Assembly: GCA_037501455.1 (NCBI GenBank)
Contig: CM074862.1
Location: forward strand, 59,179,501-59,243,500
DNA from: Lantana camara
Lineage: Eukaryota > Streptophyta > Magnoliopsida > Lamiales > Verbenaceae
Direction: 5' to 3'
Length of the DNA: 64,000 nt
Shown here: positions 22,301 through 33,688 of the stretch, piece by piece
Numbering within the stretch: position 1 is the first letter of the stretch
Layout of the letters: each line of letters opens with the position of its first letter
The notes under the pieces: generated by a model
What the model was told of the DNA's origin: nothing
The model's database searches: none
What the model saw: the letters and a program-made list of their open reading frames with translations, nothing else
Program-made: the position numbers and the translations under genes

Positions 22301-23712
22301 CTGCAAGTTCGGGTTCAGAGATTCTGGCTTCAGGGACTTGGTTGGCTAACCTCACAATTATACCAGATTTGAAACAGCAGTTATTGGAGGCTCAAGCCTT
22401 AGATGCCGAGATTCAGAAGTTGATAGCTCGTTCCAGAGATGATCCAAATTCTAAGTTTGGATTGGATGACTCAGGTTTGTTAAGGTTTGGATCGAGAGTT
22501 TGTATTCCAACCGAGCTCAGGAGGCTGATTTTAGAAGAAGCACATCGTTCGGGGTACTCGATTCATCCGGGAGGTACTAAGATGTATCGAGACTTGAAAG
22601 AGAAATTCTGGTGGAATGGCATGAAAAGGGACGTCGCGAACTTTGTGAAGCGATGTCTGACATGTCAAAAGGTGAAGGCAGAGCACCAGAAACCGGGAGG
22701 AACTCTCCAACCACTCCCTATTCCCGAATGGAAGTGGGAGCAAGTGACAATGGACTTTGTGTCCGGCTTGCCTAGAGTCAAAGGAGGGTTTGATGGAATT
22801 TGGGTGGTTATCGACAGGTTGACTAAGTCTGCCCATTTTCTTAAGGTTCGGATGTCTGATAAGGTGCCGAAATTAGCAGAGTTGTACGTGCGGGAAATTG
22901 TAAGGTTACACGGAATTCCAGTCAGTATAGTTTCAGATCGAGATCCGAGGTTCACTTTGATCTTTTGGCAGAATCTTCAGAGATGTTTGGGTACCAAGCT
23001 CAAGTTCAGCACCGCTTCGCATCCTCAGACAGACGGGCAGTCGGAAAGGTTAATTCAGTATTTGGAGGATATGCTTAAGGTGTGTACTTTGGATTTTCAA
23101 GACAAGTGGGACGAACATCTGGCTTTGGTTGAGTTTGCGTATAATAACAGCTATCAGGGTTCAATTGGAATGGCTCCATATGAGGCACTTTATGGAAGGA
23201 AGTGCAGATCCCCTTTATTTTGGGATATTGAGGATTGGAGATGGACTGAAGAGCATAAATTCGAGAGAGCCGAACCTAAGGAAAATATTACCGCTACGAT
23301 TGAGAAGGTTCATCAAATTAGGCAGAGAATGAAAGCGGCTCAGTCTCGTCAGAAGAGTTATGCTGATAAGAGAAGAAGGCCTTTACAGTTTGAGGTAGGG
23401 GATAAGGTCTTTCTGAAAACATCTCCGAGAAAAGGATTCACGCGGATTGGTAAAGGTGGGAAACTCAGTCCCCGATATGTTGGACCGTTTGAGATTTTGG
23501 AAAGGATTGGGGAAGTGGCATATAGGTTGGATTTACCACCGACTTTGACCGGGATACACAACGTGTTTCACGTTTCTCAACTCCGTAAATATTATCCCGA
23601 TGAGGCCACAATTCTCCCAGTTGAAGAAGTTCAGTTAGAGCCAGATTTGACGATTGAGAAACATCCAGTTACAATTCAGGATCGAAAAATGCAAGAGTTA
23701 AGAAACAGATAG
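19351..23712 (+). CDS. Gypsy-T Gag-Pol polyprotein, 1453 aa
   Basis: Single frame for virus-like-particle Gag, protease, RT, RNase H and integrase. The N-terminus is His/Arg/Pro-rich; the Gag core spans about residues 80-250. Zinc knuckles start near residue 305: the first reads CTYC...H...C, the second has Tyr in place of its second Cys ([14 protein letters not shown]). The protease site is DPGA with Asp387, where D-S/T-G is usual. RT has MPFGLTN and FIDD with Asp717/718. RNase H starts at TDAS (Asp864). Integrase has HHCC (His1065, His1072, Cys1102, Cys1105) and the catalytic triad Asp1135-X60-Asp1196-X35-Glu1232. A GPY/F-type module ([19 protein letters not shown]) follows. The frame ends at TAG 23710-23712, just inside the chromodomain. 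Start chosen at the ATG after a leader, giving [13 protein letters not shown], like the related MPPHRRDRSP of Gypsy-1m. Confidence 0.95.
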   Translation: MPPRRHHHRDRSPEHRHHRYHSPQHENNNPPPPPPQMDPGNFMERLAVFLEQRAQDKNNAPPVGNHGGNAITALLREFKNQNPPVFIGGNDVQAEEWLVQTNRVWRFIPCDPMDKLQCTLSMIQGQAYSWWASTQIKLEASGEEITRDIFEQEFKNKYIPKATRSRRLREFMDLKQGSMSVTDYINEFERLSRYAPNIANDDEAKASQFLQGLREDMKDALEAANTSTWAKVVDKALRVEEIVVLRRRTSHSGQGSSSGTMNKFGKRPAFQTFQQAKPQNKSFKPAGPIQAKQPLALPAPPKVQCTYCKGPHHVDNCFRLHKRCFIYEAPDHMMNTCPKKKDNPRPAIPARAYALGAEEEQVVDVDPNAVIEGTISIHGTTLHALFDPGATHSFISQDIAASMCLPVSLCAHNYVVSSPLGGSLVSCRVFRGGPIGFEDRVFLADLIEMPMQRYDVILGMDWLYEYGAQMDCREKKVSFGSVVFKGEKVKSSPFISFMEASKLVRDGATGFVAYLLNRPKDQAKHEEKEVVREYIDVFPETLGSLPPDRDIEFVIDLYPGAEPFSKNPYRMAPVELKELKSQLDELLACGYIRPSTSPWGAPVLFVKKKDGALRMCIDYRELNRMTVKNKYPLPHIEELFDILQASKVYSKLDLRQGYYELRIREEDIPKTGFNTLYGHFEFVVMPFGLTNAPAVFMDMMHRVFRQFLDKFVVIFIDDILVYSKSAEEHAQHLRIVMETLREHKLYAKFSKCEFWTDRVVFLGHIISGNGIEVDPSKIKSVLRWERPRNVSEIWSFLGLAGYYRRFVKDFSTIVGPLTQLTKKEVKFEWDDKCEASFQTLKVKLTSAPVLTLPEGTEGYAVYTDASKEGLGCVLMQHGRVVAYTSRKLKEHEKNYPTHDLELAVVVFALMKWRHYLYGTTLEVFKDHQSLKYLFCQKDLNVRQRRWMELLEDYDCKIQYHLGKANVVADALSRKASVVNLEVGSASSGSEILASGTWLANLTIIPDLKQQLLEAQALDAEIQKLIARSRDDPNSKFGLDDSGLLRFGSRVCIPTELRRLILEEAHRSGYSIHPGGTKMYRDLKEKFWWNGMKRDVANFVKRCLTCQKVKAEHQKPGGTLQPLPIPEWKWEQVTMDFVSGLPRVKGGFDGIWVVIDRLTKSAHFLKVRMSDKVPKLAELYVREIVRLHGIPVSIVSDRDPRFTLIFWQNLQRCLGTKLKFSTASHPQTDGQSERLIQYLEDMLKVCTLDFQDKWDEHLALVEFAYNNSYQGSIGMAPYEALYGRKCRSPLFWDIEDWRWTEEHKFERAEPKENITATIEKVHQIRQRMKAAQSRQKSYADKRRRPLQFEVGDKVFLKTSPRKGFTRIGKGGKLSPRYVGPFEILERIGEVAYRLDLPPTLTGIHNVFHVSQLRKYYPDEATILPVEEVQLEPDLTIEKHPVTIQDRKMQELRNR

Positions 23713-23856
23713 ATTCCTTTGGTCAGGGTACTTTGGAGAGATCAGAAATTAGAGGAATCCACCTGGGAAACTGAGGAAAATATGAGAACTTTATATCCAG
23801 AGTTGTTTGAGAACTCGGTTCGGACTTGGGGACAAGTCCTTTTAAGGGGGAAGGAT
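23713..23856 (+). pseudogene. Gypsy-T chromodomain, in frame after a TAG
   Basis: Directly after TAG 23710-23712 and in the same frame come IPLVRVLWRD, then EESTWETEENM and LYPELF, a chromodomain of the chromovirus type (binds modified histones and directs integration). In Gypsy-2m the same codon is CAG (ELRNRQIPLVKV), so the stop is best explained as CAG to TAG. The frame runs on to the LTR. A separate start is unlikely. The protein would be truncated unless the stop is read through. Confidence 0.88.
23841..23856 (+). other. Gypsy-T polypurine tract
   Basis: TTTAAGGGGGAAGGAT lies directly upstream of 3' LTR start TGTGACACCCC. It closely resembles the LARD-I tract (TTAAGGGGGAGAGGT). Confidence 0.92.
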
Positions 23857-26752
23857 TGTGACACCCCGACTTTCAGACAGTACAGGTATGACTTATGTGC
23901 GCGATTTATATTATTTAAATTCATATTCTTTATTCTTTTAATTCTTATTCTAAATACTTCTTGTGAATTCTATATGATTTTGAATGCTATTTGTTAAGAT
24001 TTGATTTCAGAATTTCTCGTTGTTTGAATATGTGGGAGAATTACGTGTTATGAACTTGGATTATGCTCGTTACATGTTTTCGAATTTATTTGTTGAACTT
24101 TTGAATTTATTGTTCGTTCGGAACCTAAAGGAGGTTAAAAAGCTTTTAACGCACCTTGGGTTCCAATGTGTGTATTTTGAGCTCGGGAATTCGGATTCGA
24201 ATTCCGTCACCACCATTGAACTCGTTTCGACGATTCGGGTTCGATGGACTAAGCCTCATAACCTTTTAAGCTCATTTGGTATTCCGAAATTCGACCGGAA
24301 ACTTACCTCGCTCTTATATTACTACCTTTTACCTATTTGCATATTAGTCCCTCAAATTTTAACATATTACCCTCAAGATTGGCCCCACAATCCACCACAA
24401 ACTCAGTATATTCATCCATCTCCCTCTCATTATCGGTACAAGCAAGAAAAAGGGAGAAAAGTGCAGCAACTTGGAGCTAAACCCTTCAACCCGTCACTAT
24501 TCACACCAAGGAGGTTTTGAGCTCTAAACTCCATTTTCTTCCAACATCTTTAAGAGGTAAGTTAGTATTTGATATGTACATGATATTATGAGTATTTTGA
24601 GCTATTGAATCCATGCTTGGAGCTAGGTTGGATATATGTTTGGAGCTTGACATGAATTATAAGGGTTTGTTGATCACCTTAGTTTCTTGGACTTAGGCTT
24701 TGATTTGAAGTTATATATGTGACCTCTTATGCCCCTAACATGATAATTTGGTCTTGCTCTTGAATATGGTTGAACATGGTGGAAGTTGCCATTAATGAAA
24801 TTCAAATTTTTGCATGAGAATTTTTGATATATATGATGATTCTTGAGCTTTTGTGATAATTGGATGATTATAGGATGAATATGGAGTGATTTGCTATGAT
24901 TTACATGAGTTTTGTGGCTTGGGATGGTTGTTGGTTGTTGCTGCGTGCTTGCCCTGCTCCCTCCCCTGTTTTTCCCGCAGAGTTACTGTTGCTGCTGGTA
25001 TTTTTTTCCGAAGACGAAAGGCCAACAGGGTCGTGTCAGCTTTGTGCATGTTTTGGACACGTCCGTGTCAGCCTCTCGACTTGGGGTAATTTATTTTTAT
25101 AAAACCGGACACGACCGTGTCCATTTTGAACTAAAACTCAACACGGCCGTGTCAGCCCCTCGAATTAAACCTCTGAATTTATTTTAACCGGACACTGCCG
25201 TGTCCATTTTGAACTAAAACCCAACACGGCCGTGTCATTTGAAAATATGGCGGCGGCAATTGCTCATTTTATCGCTTCGTTGTTTTTCATTGTGTTCTCT
25301 TTCTTCGTTTATAATTCGTATGCCTTGTTAGCTCGTTATATTATGCTTGATGTGCCTTGTTTTGAATTTATGATCTTATTTGATATGAATTTTATGAGTA
25401 AGAATTGGTAGGATTTAATTGGCACATTCATGCATTCCATTTGTATTCATAAGCATTGTCGAGCGTCTATTTGGTTCATATTTGAGTCTAAGTCTCGGGT
25501 CTTGCTTTCTTTTGTGTTTCAGAGCCTCTTCCGGTTGCGTAAGAGCCCGAAGCTTAGGTGGTTGGTTGCCGTTTTGATCTTCCTTTTGCCTCTTTTGCTA
25601 AGGTGAGGTTAGGAATTATTAGATAAAATACCCTACGGCCTATAATATGATGAATTTTCTCTTGAATACGGATATGGTATATATATATCTAGATACAAGT
25701 GCTTAAATTATGTTTATGATCTTATGGAATAACTTTGGTCTTTTGGAAACGATATATATACGAGTATATATAAGCTTGAATTTGAATTCCTTTTTGGTAT
25801 GTTTTGTTCTGCTGACCGAGTGTGCCCTGAAAGATGGGATTTGGTTTGATTTGGTTTGTGGGCCCTACAGACGTGGGTAAGGACGGCCCGGGGCGACCAC
25901 GGGGTCACCGGGTTTACCCCTGTGCACGTTCTCATTTGAGATATTCACGTGCGACCTTGGGAGGTTGGGAAGGCGTGGTATCTTGAGCCTTCGGTGGATA
26001 ACCGGAGAAGGCATGACGTGGGTTAGCTACCCCTTATGTTTTTGGTAATGTAGGTGCTAGGGTTTGATTCCCGACACACCATGGATGTAAGGGTGGATTT
26101 GTGATTTGATATTTATGATCAGAGGAGTAAGGGATAGTCCGTTCTCGCCGGGCTTTTAGTTATGTTTTGGCTGATGGATCATGAATCGGGATAGATGTTT
26201 TTTTACTATATATATTAATTTCGGAAAATGGTTTTGGGTGCAAAACTCTAGCCTCGATTCATGACTATCACGTTTGATTTGTGCTTTGCTCTATACGTAC
26301 TTATAGTGTGGGTGTGTTAATCCCCTCACTCAGTCGAGTTGTGAGACTGACCCTCTCTTTTCCCTTTCAGGTGTGCCGAGCTAGGCGGGGAAGTGCGTCG
26401 AGTCGAGTCGTACTTAGCCGTTTAGGTCGAGTAGCATTGCATCTCTTTTGTTTTAGCATCTTGTACGAAAGATAACCTTGGCACATGAATTCTTATCTAT
26501 TTTTGGGCTGTGAAGCCATGTATATGATATGTATGGTTATGCTTATTTGTCGAGCTCCTTTGGATCCTGTTTTGGCTTCCGCGTATTTGTTTGGTGTTTG
26601 CGTACTCTGGTGTGGTTTAGCCCCGCTTAGCCTAGTGTGTGAGTGTAGGTCACCGTTCGCTTAGACTTGGGTTCATGTATGGAAACCCATTTCATATGTG
26701 GATTCGGGTTTAAGTACGGGGGATGTGGTGGCCCACCGCTCCGGGTGTCACA
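23857..26752 (+). mobile_element. Gypsy-T 3' LTR, 2896 bp
   Basis: Same landmarks as the 5' LTR with about 2.2% differences by eye, including a 2-bp gtgtga repeat gain near 26640. Ends CGGGTGTCACA at 26752, followed by duplication ccaac and resumption of the LARD-II LTR (ccggaggaagaagg, as at 39586). Confidence 0.95.
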
Positions 26753-27700
26753 CCAACCCGGAGGAAGAAGGTTGAAACTTATTTATGATTATGATTATGA
26801 TTATGACTATGATTATTTTATGATTGATAGGCACTGTGCGGGAAGGCCGGGACACGGATTGCCCAAACGAATATGTTTAGGACATGATATGTGATCTGTG
26901 TGTATTACGATATATTGCATAATCACCTATTTAATATATTAATGATATTTGTTGTACACGGTCGGAGTTTGGTTGGAGATTGTGCACGCTCACTCGCCGA
27001 GCCTTATTGATTATGTATGAATTATGAACTTAATGAATTTAATATGAATTAGTCATAAAGTTCGAGCATTGCTTACTTAATTTCTAGCCCTTCGAGGGAA
27101 CTAACTTCAAATAAAACTTTGCTCGGGATTTATGGCTTGCATGCGCATGTTTCTATATATGTATCGCTCCTGCTCACTCAGTGTTCTAGAGACTGACCCC
27201 CTTTTTCCCACTTTTCCAGTTTCTTTTGTAGGTGTTGGTTACTAGGCGGAGTTAGAGTGTCGAGTCATTGTTCTAGTCTCACTCATTTACACTCACTGCA
27301 TACTATATTATTGATTTATTATTGCTGGCCGGTGTGCCCTTATTGAATTGATATTATTTCGGGACAGGTTAGGACAGGTTCTGGAGCCAGTTGAACCCGT
27401 TGTTATGTTGTTTCTTTGTATTGATTCGGGATAGGTTAGGACAGGTGTACTGATTAGTGGAACCCGTATTTATATTCGTATTGGATTTCATTTATTTCAT
27501 GGATATTACATATATGATTTCCTTGCTTCCGCATTTTGGTTATTGTTGATTGTCCCAGGGTTAGCTTCCGCCTAGTCAGGACTGTTCTTTTGATTGTCAC
27601 CCGTCCGCTGTGAGTCCGATTCATGTATGGATTGTCTATTTCATATGTGGATTAGACTCATGGTACGGGGGATGTGGTGCCTATCGTCCCAGGTGCTACA
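26753..27700 (+). mobile_element. LARD-II 5' LTR, right part
   Basis: Continues the LTR interrupted at 16259 (26753-26757 is the duplicated ccaac). It matches 39580-40528. It includes a tatgat-rich simple repeat (26783-26825), a CAGTG/GACTG hairpin near 27180, pyrimidine-TTTTGTAG ending near 27231, CTAGGCGGAG, and the terminal GGGGGATGTGG block. Ends AGGTGCTACA at 27700. Reassembled 5' LTR length is about 3384 bp against 3370 bp for the 3' LTR. Confidence 0.93.
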
Positions 27701-27708
27701 TCTTTAAG

Positions 27709-27720
27709 TGGTATCAGAGC
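27709..27720 (+). other. LARD-II primer binding site
   Basis: TGGTATCAGAGC, 8 nt after the LTR end, initiator Met tRNA type. Followed by the small hairpin GGTT-cag-AACC at 27726-27736. Confidence 0.95.
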
Positions 27721-28550
27721 TACCAGGTTCAGAACCGGTGCTCTGGGTTGTGTTGTCTCGAGTATAGGTCACACGGCATAGGAACTAATTGTTAATGTGT
27801 GCATTGCATCATTCTTGAACACTGAATTGTGATTTTTTTTCAAACTTTATTAGATTATTTGTTGGATTTTGCATTGAATCCATTCTTTTGGTGTTAATTA
27901 TGTGGCATGAGCATATAATAATCGCATGCATTTATTTTCAAAACGAGCTGTGATTCATAGGATATGAAGACAATATCAAACCACGGCCAATCTTTACAAC
28001 AACCACAGGCTACCATAAGCTCTTCTCTCTAGCTCGGAAGCTCTAAGGAATGCCTTGGGGATTTCTATAGAAATTTAAGAGTCAAACCTTTTCTAAAATG
28101 AGGTTAGGGCTCGAGTGACAAGGTCCAGAATAAGAGGTCAGTTCGAAGGAGAAGTTTGCAAGCTCTATTACCGATGGTGAATCCATGATGAGACGGGATT
28201 TGTGGTGTGCAATGATTTGGTTTCACGAGATCAGCATGTTTGTTTACACTACGAAGATTTGTCAACCAGATTCCAAAGAAGAGAAATCTCGAAGTTGTTT
28301 TAGATTCGAGGTTTCTATCAACATGGAGGCGATGACCTTCAAGAGAATTAAAGTAAAGTAGGTTTGTGGTTGAGAAGCAGTAAAGACCATTTAACTTGAG
28401 AAAGAGGCGAAAGAAAATATGAAGAATAATATAGCTTGGGATTTAGATCGATGAAAAAGGATGAAGAGACTACGAAGAGGGAATTCACATACTTCAGAAT
28501 TGAGATGAGATAGGAGTTGAATTGAGAAGAATTAAAGAAAATTAGTCGAC

Positions 28551-28802
28551 GTGGTAAGTATAAGTTCATGGAAAATGACAATGCTAAGGATTTTATCTTC
28601 GGCCGGATATCAGTTCATCTTCCAAATCCAAGATGAAGTGTCGAGTTGTGAGATTAAATTAAGAGCTTTGGAGCAACAAATGGAAACGATAAAGAAAGAC
28701 AAAGAACTATTGGAGGGAAATTATGTATTCAAATGTAAACAATTGGGGGTTGAGCTCATACAACTATTCGAACTCATAAGGAATAAACCAGAGATGCTTT
28801 AA
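28551..28802 (+). CDS. small conserved frame in LARD-II, coiled-coil-like, function unknown
   Basis: Up to 83 residues if started at 28551; a downstream ATG in the same frame at 28569 is equally possible. The region from FIFQIQDE to IQLFELI aligns gap-free with the LARD-I frame at 3728-3925 at about 53% identity by eye, with mostly conservative replacements. It is E/K/Q/L-rich with heptad-like hydrophobics. No known domain is recognised. It lies about 0.85 kb after the PBS, the same relative place as in LARD-I, where a Gag would normally start. Confidence 0.38.
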   Translation: MVSISSWKMTMLRILSSAGYQFIFQIQDEVSSCEIKLRALEQQMETIKKDKELLEGNYVFKCKQLGVELIQLFELIRNKPEML

Positions 28803-28929
28803 TCAAAGGAACAACTATGATAAGGACTAGGACAACAATTGGAGATTGATTCTTCAAGAGAAGTCAAGATACCAACTTCATAGGTGTCGAAGAATTTGGG
28901 TTCAAAAGATTTCAATCTCGGACTTGGGA

Positions 28930-31881
28930 TGTAACATCCCGATCGTTCGGATTTCCAGGTACGCCGTAACGAGAGGGTTTTATGTGCTTTAAATTATTTA
29001 ATTACGTATTTGAATGTTATTTTAATGCTTATATGATTATTTGAATTTATATGAAATTAATTGTTTATATTTATGAACTTTGAATTTTAACGTTTAAGTT
29101 TCGTATGCTCGTAATTTGCTCGTTATGTGTCGGAATTCAATTCCGATTTTTGTGAAATTTTGGTATGCGTGATATATGTGAGTTATGAATGTGTATGCAT
29201 GCTCGTTTTAAGTTTTCGTTTTCGTTTGTCGAGGTTTTAAACCTTTGGAATTTGACGAGGGACATGAGGGCCTAACTAGTTTTAGCGCGCCTCTTGTTCC
29301 GGGGGCCATAACTTGAGCTAGGGAATTCGGATTCAAATTTCGGAAGATGCGTTGGACTCGTAACGAAGAGATGAAGTCAAGGAACCTGATTTGACATTTT
29401 TCTAAGCCCATTTGGACCCTCGTTTTTCACCCGGAACGAACAGCTTGCGCTAAAGCCACCATCTTTGACTAGTCTCACATTTGTGGGCCCAAACTAACCA
29501 TACCTAAGCCTTAACCATGGTTTACATGACCTTGATTCATCCCTCTCTCTCCCTATCAGCAGCATTTCGTGCTCCTCACCCCCAAGAGAAGGAAAAAAGC
29601 TGCTGAAATGAAGAAAGAGAGGAGAAGAAGAAAGCCCTCTTCAAGACCTTGTGATTTTTGGAGCCAATCTCTTCCATACTCCATGAACTCTCAAAGGTAA
29701 GTATATTTATGTATTCTCCTCTCTTCTATGCTTCATTTGATCCTTTTAATTCATGAAATGCATCAGATTTAATAAGGGAATGGAAGCTTGCATGAATAGT
29801 TAGGGTTAGCTCATATTTTTTGAATCCAAGGCTTAGCTTAAGTTTGTGGCTGATTTGGTGCTTCCTTGTGGATTATATGAGCTTATTTGCTTCCATGATT
29901 GATCTATACTTCATGCTAGATGTGTTAGGGTTGATTCTCCATTGATAACATGATTGAAAGCTTGAGTTTTTGGCCCTGAAAATGGAATTTCCGAACTGCT
30001 GCAGTCTGCTCATTTTCACCCAGTTGCTGTCACGTTTTTGAGACCAAATGTTGGAATTTTTGCCTCCAATTTCGTGTGTTAATGCTTCGTTATGTGTTAC
30101 ACATGTTGCTTTATGAATATGCTCGGTTTTGTCTCGAAAACCTTGGTTTATATGATGAGTTTTGAGCTTGAAAACTGCTGCAAAAATCTGCTCGCCCGGA
30201 TGAACTGCTGTCAGGATTTTGGTTTGGTTTGATGATCTCTTGTGCTTATTTTCGTGTTAAATTGCATGGACATGAAGTATATGAGTTGTTATACATGTTA
30301 TCTAGGTTTCCTTAAGCTTTTATGCCCCTTTTCAGCTGTATATATATGAGTTAGAATATGACTTGTTTTCATGCCTTTCTTGCATCAGTTTTGTGTGGCT
30401 GTTTTGGGGTGCTAAAGCTGATCATATGAACTTCTTATGCTCCATTTTGGATACTTAACTGATAGTACATGATGTTTGGATGATCTTCTCTTAAGATCCT
30501 TTGATGAAATTATGAGTTTTTGAGCCCCAAACCTAGGTTAGAAATCTGCTCCCCTGTTTTGGAACTGCTGTGACGTTTTGTGCCTTGTTGCTTGAGATAA
30601 TGGCCTCGAATTCGTGTGAATTTGCATGGAGATGTTGTATACTAATTGCTTTACATGTTAACCTTGCTCTTTCAAGCTTTTAGATCCATTTTCAGCTCCT
30701 AAATCCATGAGGCCTGTTTGTATGCTATGTGCGAACTGATCTGCTGCTGTTGCATTTTGTGATTAGTTGGTGGTTCTAATGTTCTCCAATTCGCGTTAAT
30801 TTGCATATACATGGAGTATTTGAGTAGCTTAGCATGTTAGCATTTAGTTCCCAACCTTTTACTCCTAACTCAGCCCCTAAGTTGATGATCATGGCATGAA
30901 TGCATGGTATGCTCTTCTTTGTTCGGTTTTCGTTTCTTGATTTGAATGATCTTTGTTGCTTCATTCTTTGGCCTTTTAATGTGATTCTTTTGTGTATATT
31001 TCATGCATGTTATGTATGTGTTTGAGACCTAAGAAATTCTCCAAGAGCTGCTCCCGAAATGCCCTGTTTTTGCCCTTGAAAATGTTGCTGCCAAAAATGG
31101 ATTTTTTTGGAAAAATGAACTGGACACGGCCGTGTCCAGTTTGTACTGATTCTTGACACGGCCGTGTCAAGCTCTCGACTTGGGCATCTGATTTAATTAA
31201 ATTCGGACACGGCCGTGTCCGTTTCCTTTGCATTTTGGACATGGCCGTGTCATGTGTCACGGTAGTGCCCCGGGGGAGTTTTTTTCGTCGTTTCGTTGCT
31301 TTTAATTGCTTTCTCTTGTCCCGTTTGTGGCCTATATGCAATGTTAGCTTAATGTATTATGTGTTAACTTATGTATTATGAATTTATGATTTGATTTATG
31401 TGCTCGTTTTCGAATTATGGCTTCATATGTGCAATATACTTCTTTAACGTGCGTTTATGACCTTCTGTCTTGTTTATATGCCTTGCATGATCAATCGTTG
31501 CTCTTTATATGATATTAATGCTTTGATAACATGTTTTATGATATGATATGTGTGTTATATGAAACTTGTGAATTCGTTTAGTATGATTTATGAGATTTAT
31601 GGTTTAATATAAACTCCTATGTATTATATGTCAATTTGTTAAGCTTCATACGCATCACTTGCATTCATTTGCATTCGCCGAGCGTCAATATGGTTCATTT
31701 TGAGTCTAAGTTTGCCTCTTGCTCTTTGCTTTGCTCTTAGGTTCGTTCCGATATGAGGAAGTGGTTCGTTTGACTCCTTTTGGCCCGTTTTGCCCGGTTC
31801 GTTCGACAAGGTGAGGTTTTCTTTCCTTTTAGTTATGATGACCTAAAACCCTATTTGTATTTCGAACCCGCATGCGATATA

Positions 31882-31926
<45 letters not shown>

Positions 31927-33107
31927 TTTGATATGTATTTTGTGGGTTTTGTCCCGTTTGTCCTGAGACTTTGAAAACGCTTTTATAAGTATATAAGCTT
32001 TATTTTCGTTTGTTTTGACAAGCTTTGATAAGAAGGTGTGTGTGTGTAAGCGTGGTATGATCTGTGGATAAGCTTCGTATGGTAAGTATGATAAGTGTGA
32101 TCAGTGTAAGAATATACGTTTGTGTGATGGGCCCCGGAGTTGTGGGTAAGGGAGACCCGGGACGACCATGGGGTCGCCGGTTACGACCCCTGTGCACTTC
32201 TCCACCAACGGGAGACTTAGTTCTCCTATGCCGATGGAGCGCATTTTGGCTGGCCGTCGAAGGAACCGGGCGGGATCCTCCGGTTCACAAGTTTCGTTCT
32301 GTGGTGGGTTAAGAGGGGCACCTCTCTTCCCCAAACGGTGTGGAGGTGGGATTGATTTATGATTGGTTTTTTATTTCGCTTCGCCTTTGTTTCTGAAGTA
32401 AGTGGGTTGGATTTAAGCTTTCGGTTCGTTATGTTTCGTTTATGGTTGTGAAACGGGGGCGGATTTCTAAACTCTAAAACTTCACTGGATTTGGCCTGCG
32501 GGCCCAAACTTCTTTCTTTATATATATTACCACGGGTTAAATGTTTTAGAATGCAAAAATCGTGCCCGGTTCATGAACCCTTTCAGCTTTGTATATGCTT
32601 TGCCATTATGTATATGTATGGGTGCGTGTGTTAGCCCCCTCACCAGTCTCTAGGACTGACCCTCTTTATTTCTATCTTTTTCCCCCTTTAATTTGAGTTG
32701 CAGGTACCCGTTTTGTGAGATTTGGAGCTAGGCGGCTGTCTTTGAGTCTTGGTTTTGGCGAGCTTGAGTCTCATGCACTGTATTTTCGTTTTCTTTATGC
32801 ATTTTGGCTAATTCTGAAATATGTATAAGTTATAAATTTAAATTCGAAATTGTAAAGGTTTTGTAACTTGAATTGTTATTTTTGATATGTCTCGAGTATG
32901 TTTATTTGTTTTGTGAGTTTCTGGTGCTTCCACATCGCTATTTGTTTTTATTGCGCGCTCTGAGTAGGGTTTAGACCGCCTAACTTGGGTTTGAATTTTG
33001 TTGGTCACCCGTTCTCCATGGCTTGATGCATGGACGGAGTCTCCATTTCGTTTCACGTGTTGAACTATGGTGCGGGGGATGTGGCGCCCTTCGCTCGGGG
33101 TCTTACA
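28930..33107 (+). mobile_element. solo LTR, 4178 bp, gypsy type
   Basis: TGTAACATCCCGATCG...CGGGGTCTTACA, flanked by tggga at 28925-28929 and 33108-33112, with no PBS, PPT or coding sequence, so it is a solo LTR left by LTR-LTR recombination. Landmarks: donor-like AAAG/GTAAGT at 29696/29697; degenerate repeats of about 180 bp at 30000-30900; perfect CGGCCG palindromes 31119-31251; acceptor-like CTTTGCTCTTAG ending 31740; 70-nt segment; donor-like ACAAG/GTGAGG at 31810/31811; TA repeat about 31876-31918; GC-rich stem block about 32128-32340; CAGTC/GACTG hairpin 32644-32658; CAG ending 32703, then GGAGCTAGGCGG; terminal GCGGGGGATGTGG. Confidence 0.96.
31119..31251 (+). repeat. perfect CGGCCG palindromes with changing flanks
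   Basis: Three perfect dyads share the core GACACGGCCGTGTC: 31119-31140 (22 bp, outermost bases ACTG...CAGT), 31152-31171 (20 bp, CTT...AAG) and 31204-31221 (18 bp, CG...CG). A fourth (31238-31251) has one mismatch. The flanking bases differ from unit to unit but are symmetric each time. Confidence 0.92.
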
Positions 33108-33688
33108 TGGGAGATCCATAAGTGGATACACGGGAACTTTGAAGATTTGGACGACCGTGGGTAAAGAAGAGGTGAACAATTAACTCAAGACAAACCTGCA
33201 ATTTGAGAAACAAAGAAATATGCCAAGTTAAAGTTTACAACTATGGTGACAGGTTCTATGCATTCATAAGCACGTGCATCATACATCGCTTTAATTGTTT
33301 AAATTTTTCTATTTATATGCGCATCTCTAATTTGTATAATTGTTCCAATGTGTTGCATCTTTAATTGTTTACAAGTGTGATACTGCATTGGCACCCTAAC
33401 CCGACATGCATTTTAGTGTTTACTTGATAGGAATTCCCCACATCTTATTTATCAAGTGATACTCCGACTGATTCTTGCTGGAATCAAGAAAAGAAGAAAT
33501 TATGGGTTGCACTGGTTGGTTAAAAAGGAAATGGAAAATTCTGAGGTTTGGGAAAATAGAATCGAAAGTGGGAACGAAAGAAGCAGGTTATCATTCCTAC
33601 AAATTGCTTCAAAGAAAATGTGAGGACTATCACTAGACAAGTGGCGTGACTAGAACCACTTATACCGAGGAAGCTAAGTTGAAGAAAT

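Larger units (their letters stand above)
16260..26752 (+). mobile_element. Gypsy-T: complete Ty3/gypsy chromovirus (Tekay/Del-like), 10.5 kb
   Basis: Complete element: 5' LTR 16260-19153, PBS 19163, gag-pol 19351-23712 plus an in-frame tail to about 23855, PPT, and 3' LTR 23857-26752. It is flanked by ccaac on both sides. The domain order Gag-PR-RT-RNase H-integrase followed by a chromodomain places it in chromoviruses, and the sequence style is that of Tekay/Del elements. The two LTRs differ at about 60-65 of 2895 positions by eye, about 2.2%. It is the only element here with near-complete coding capacity, and it sits inside the LARD-II 5' LTR. Confidence 0.96.

Noticed and set aside
26783..26825. 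tatgat simple repeat as an origin or scaffold site
   Set aside because: It is a short simple repeat within LARD-II LTRs (also 39613-39655) with no other supporting signal.
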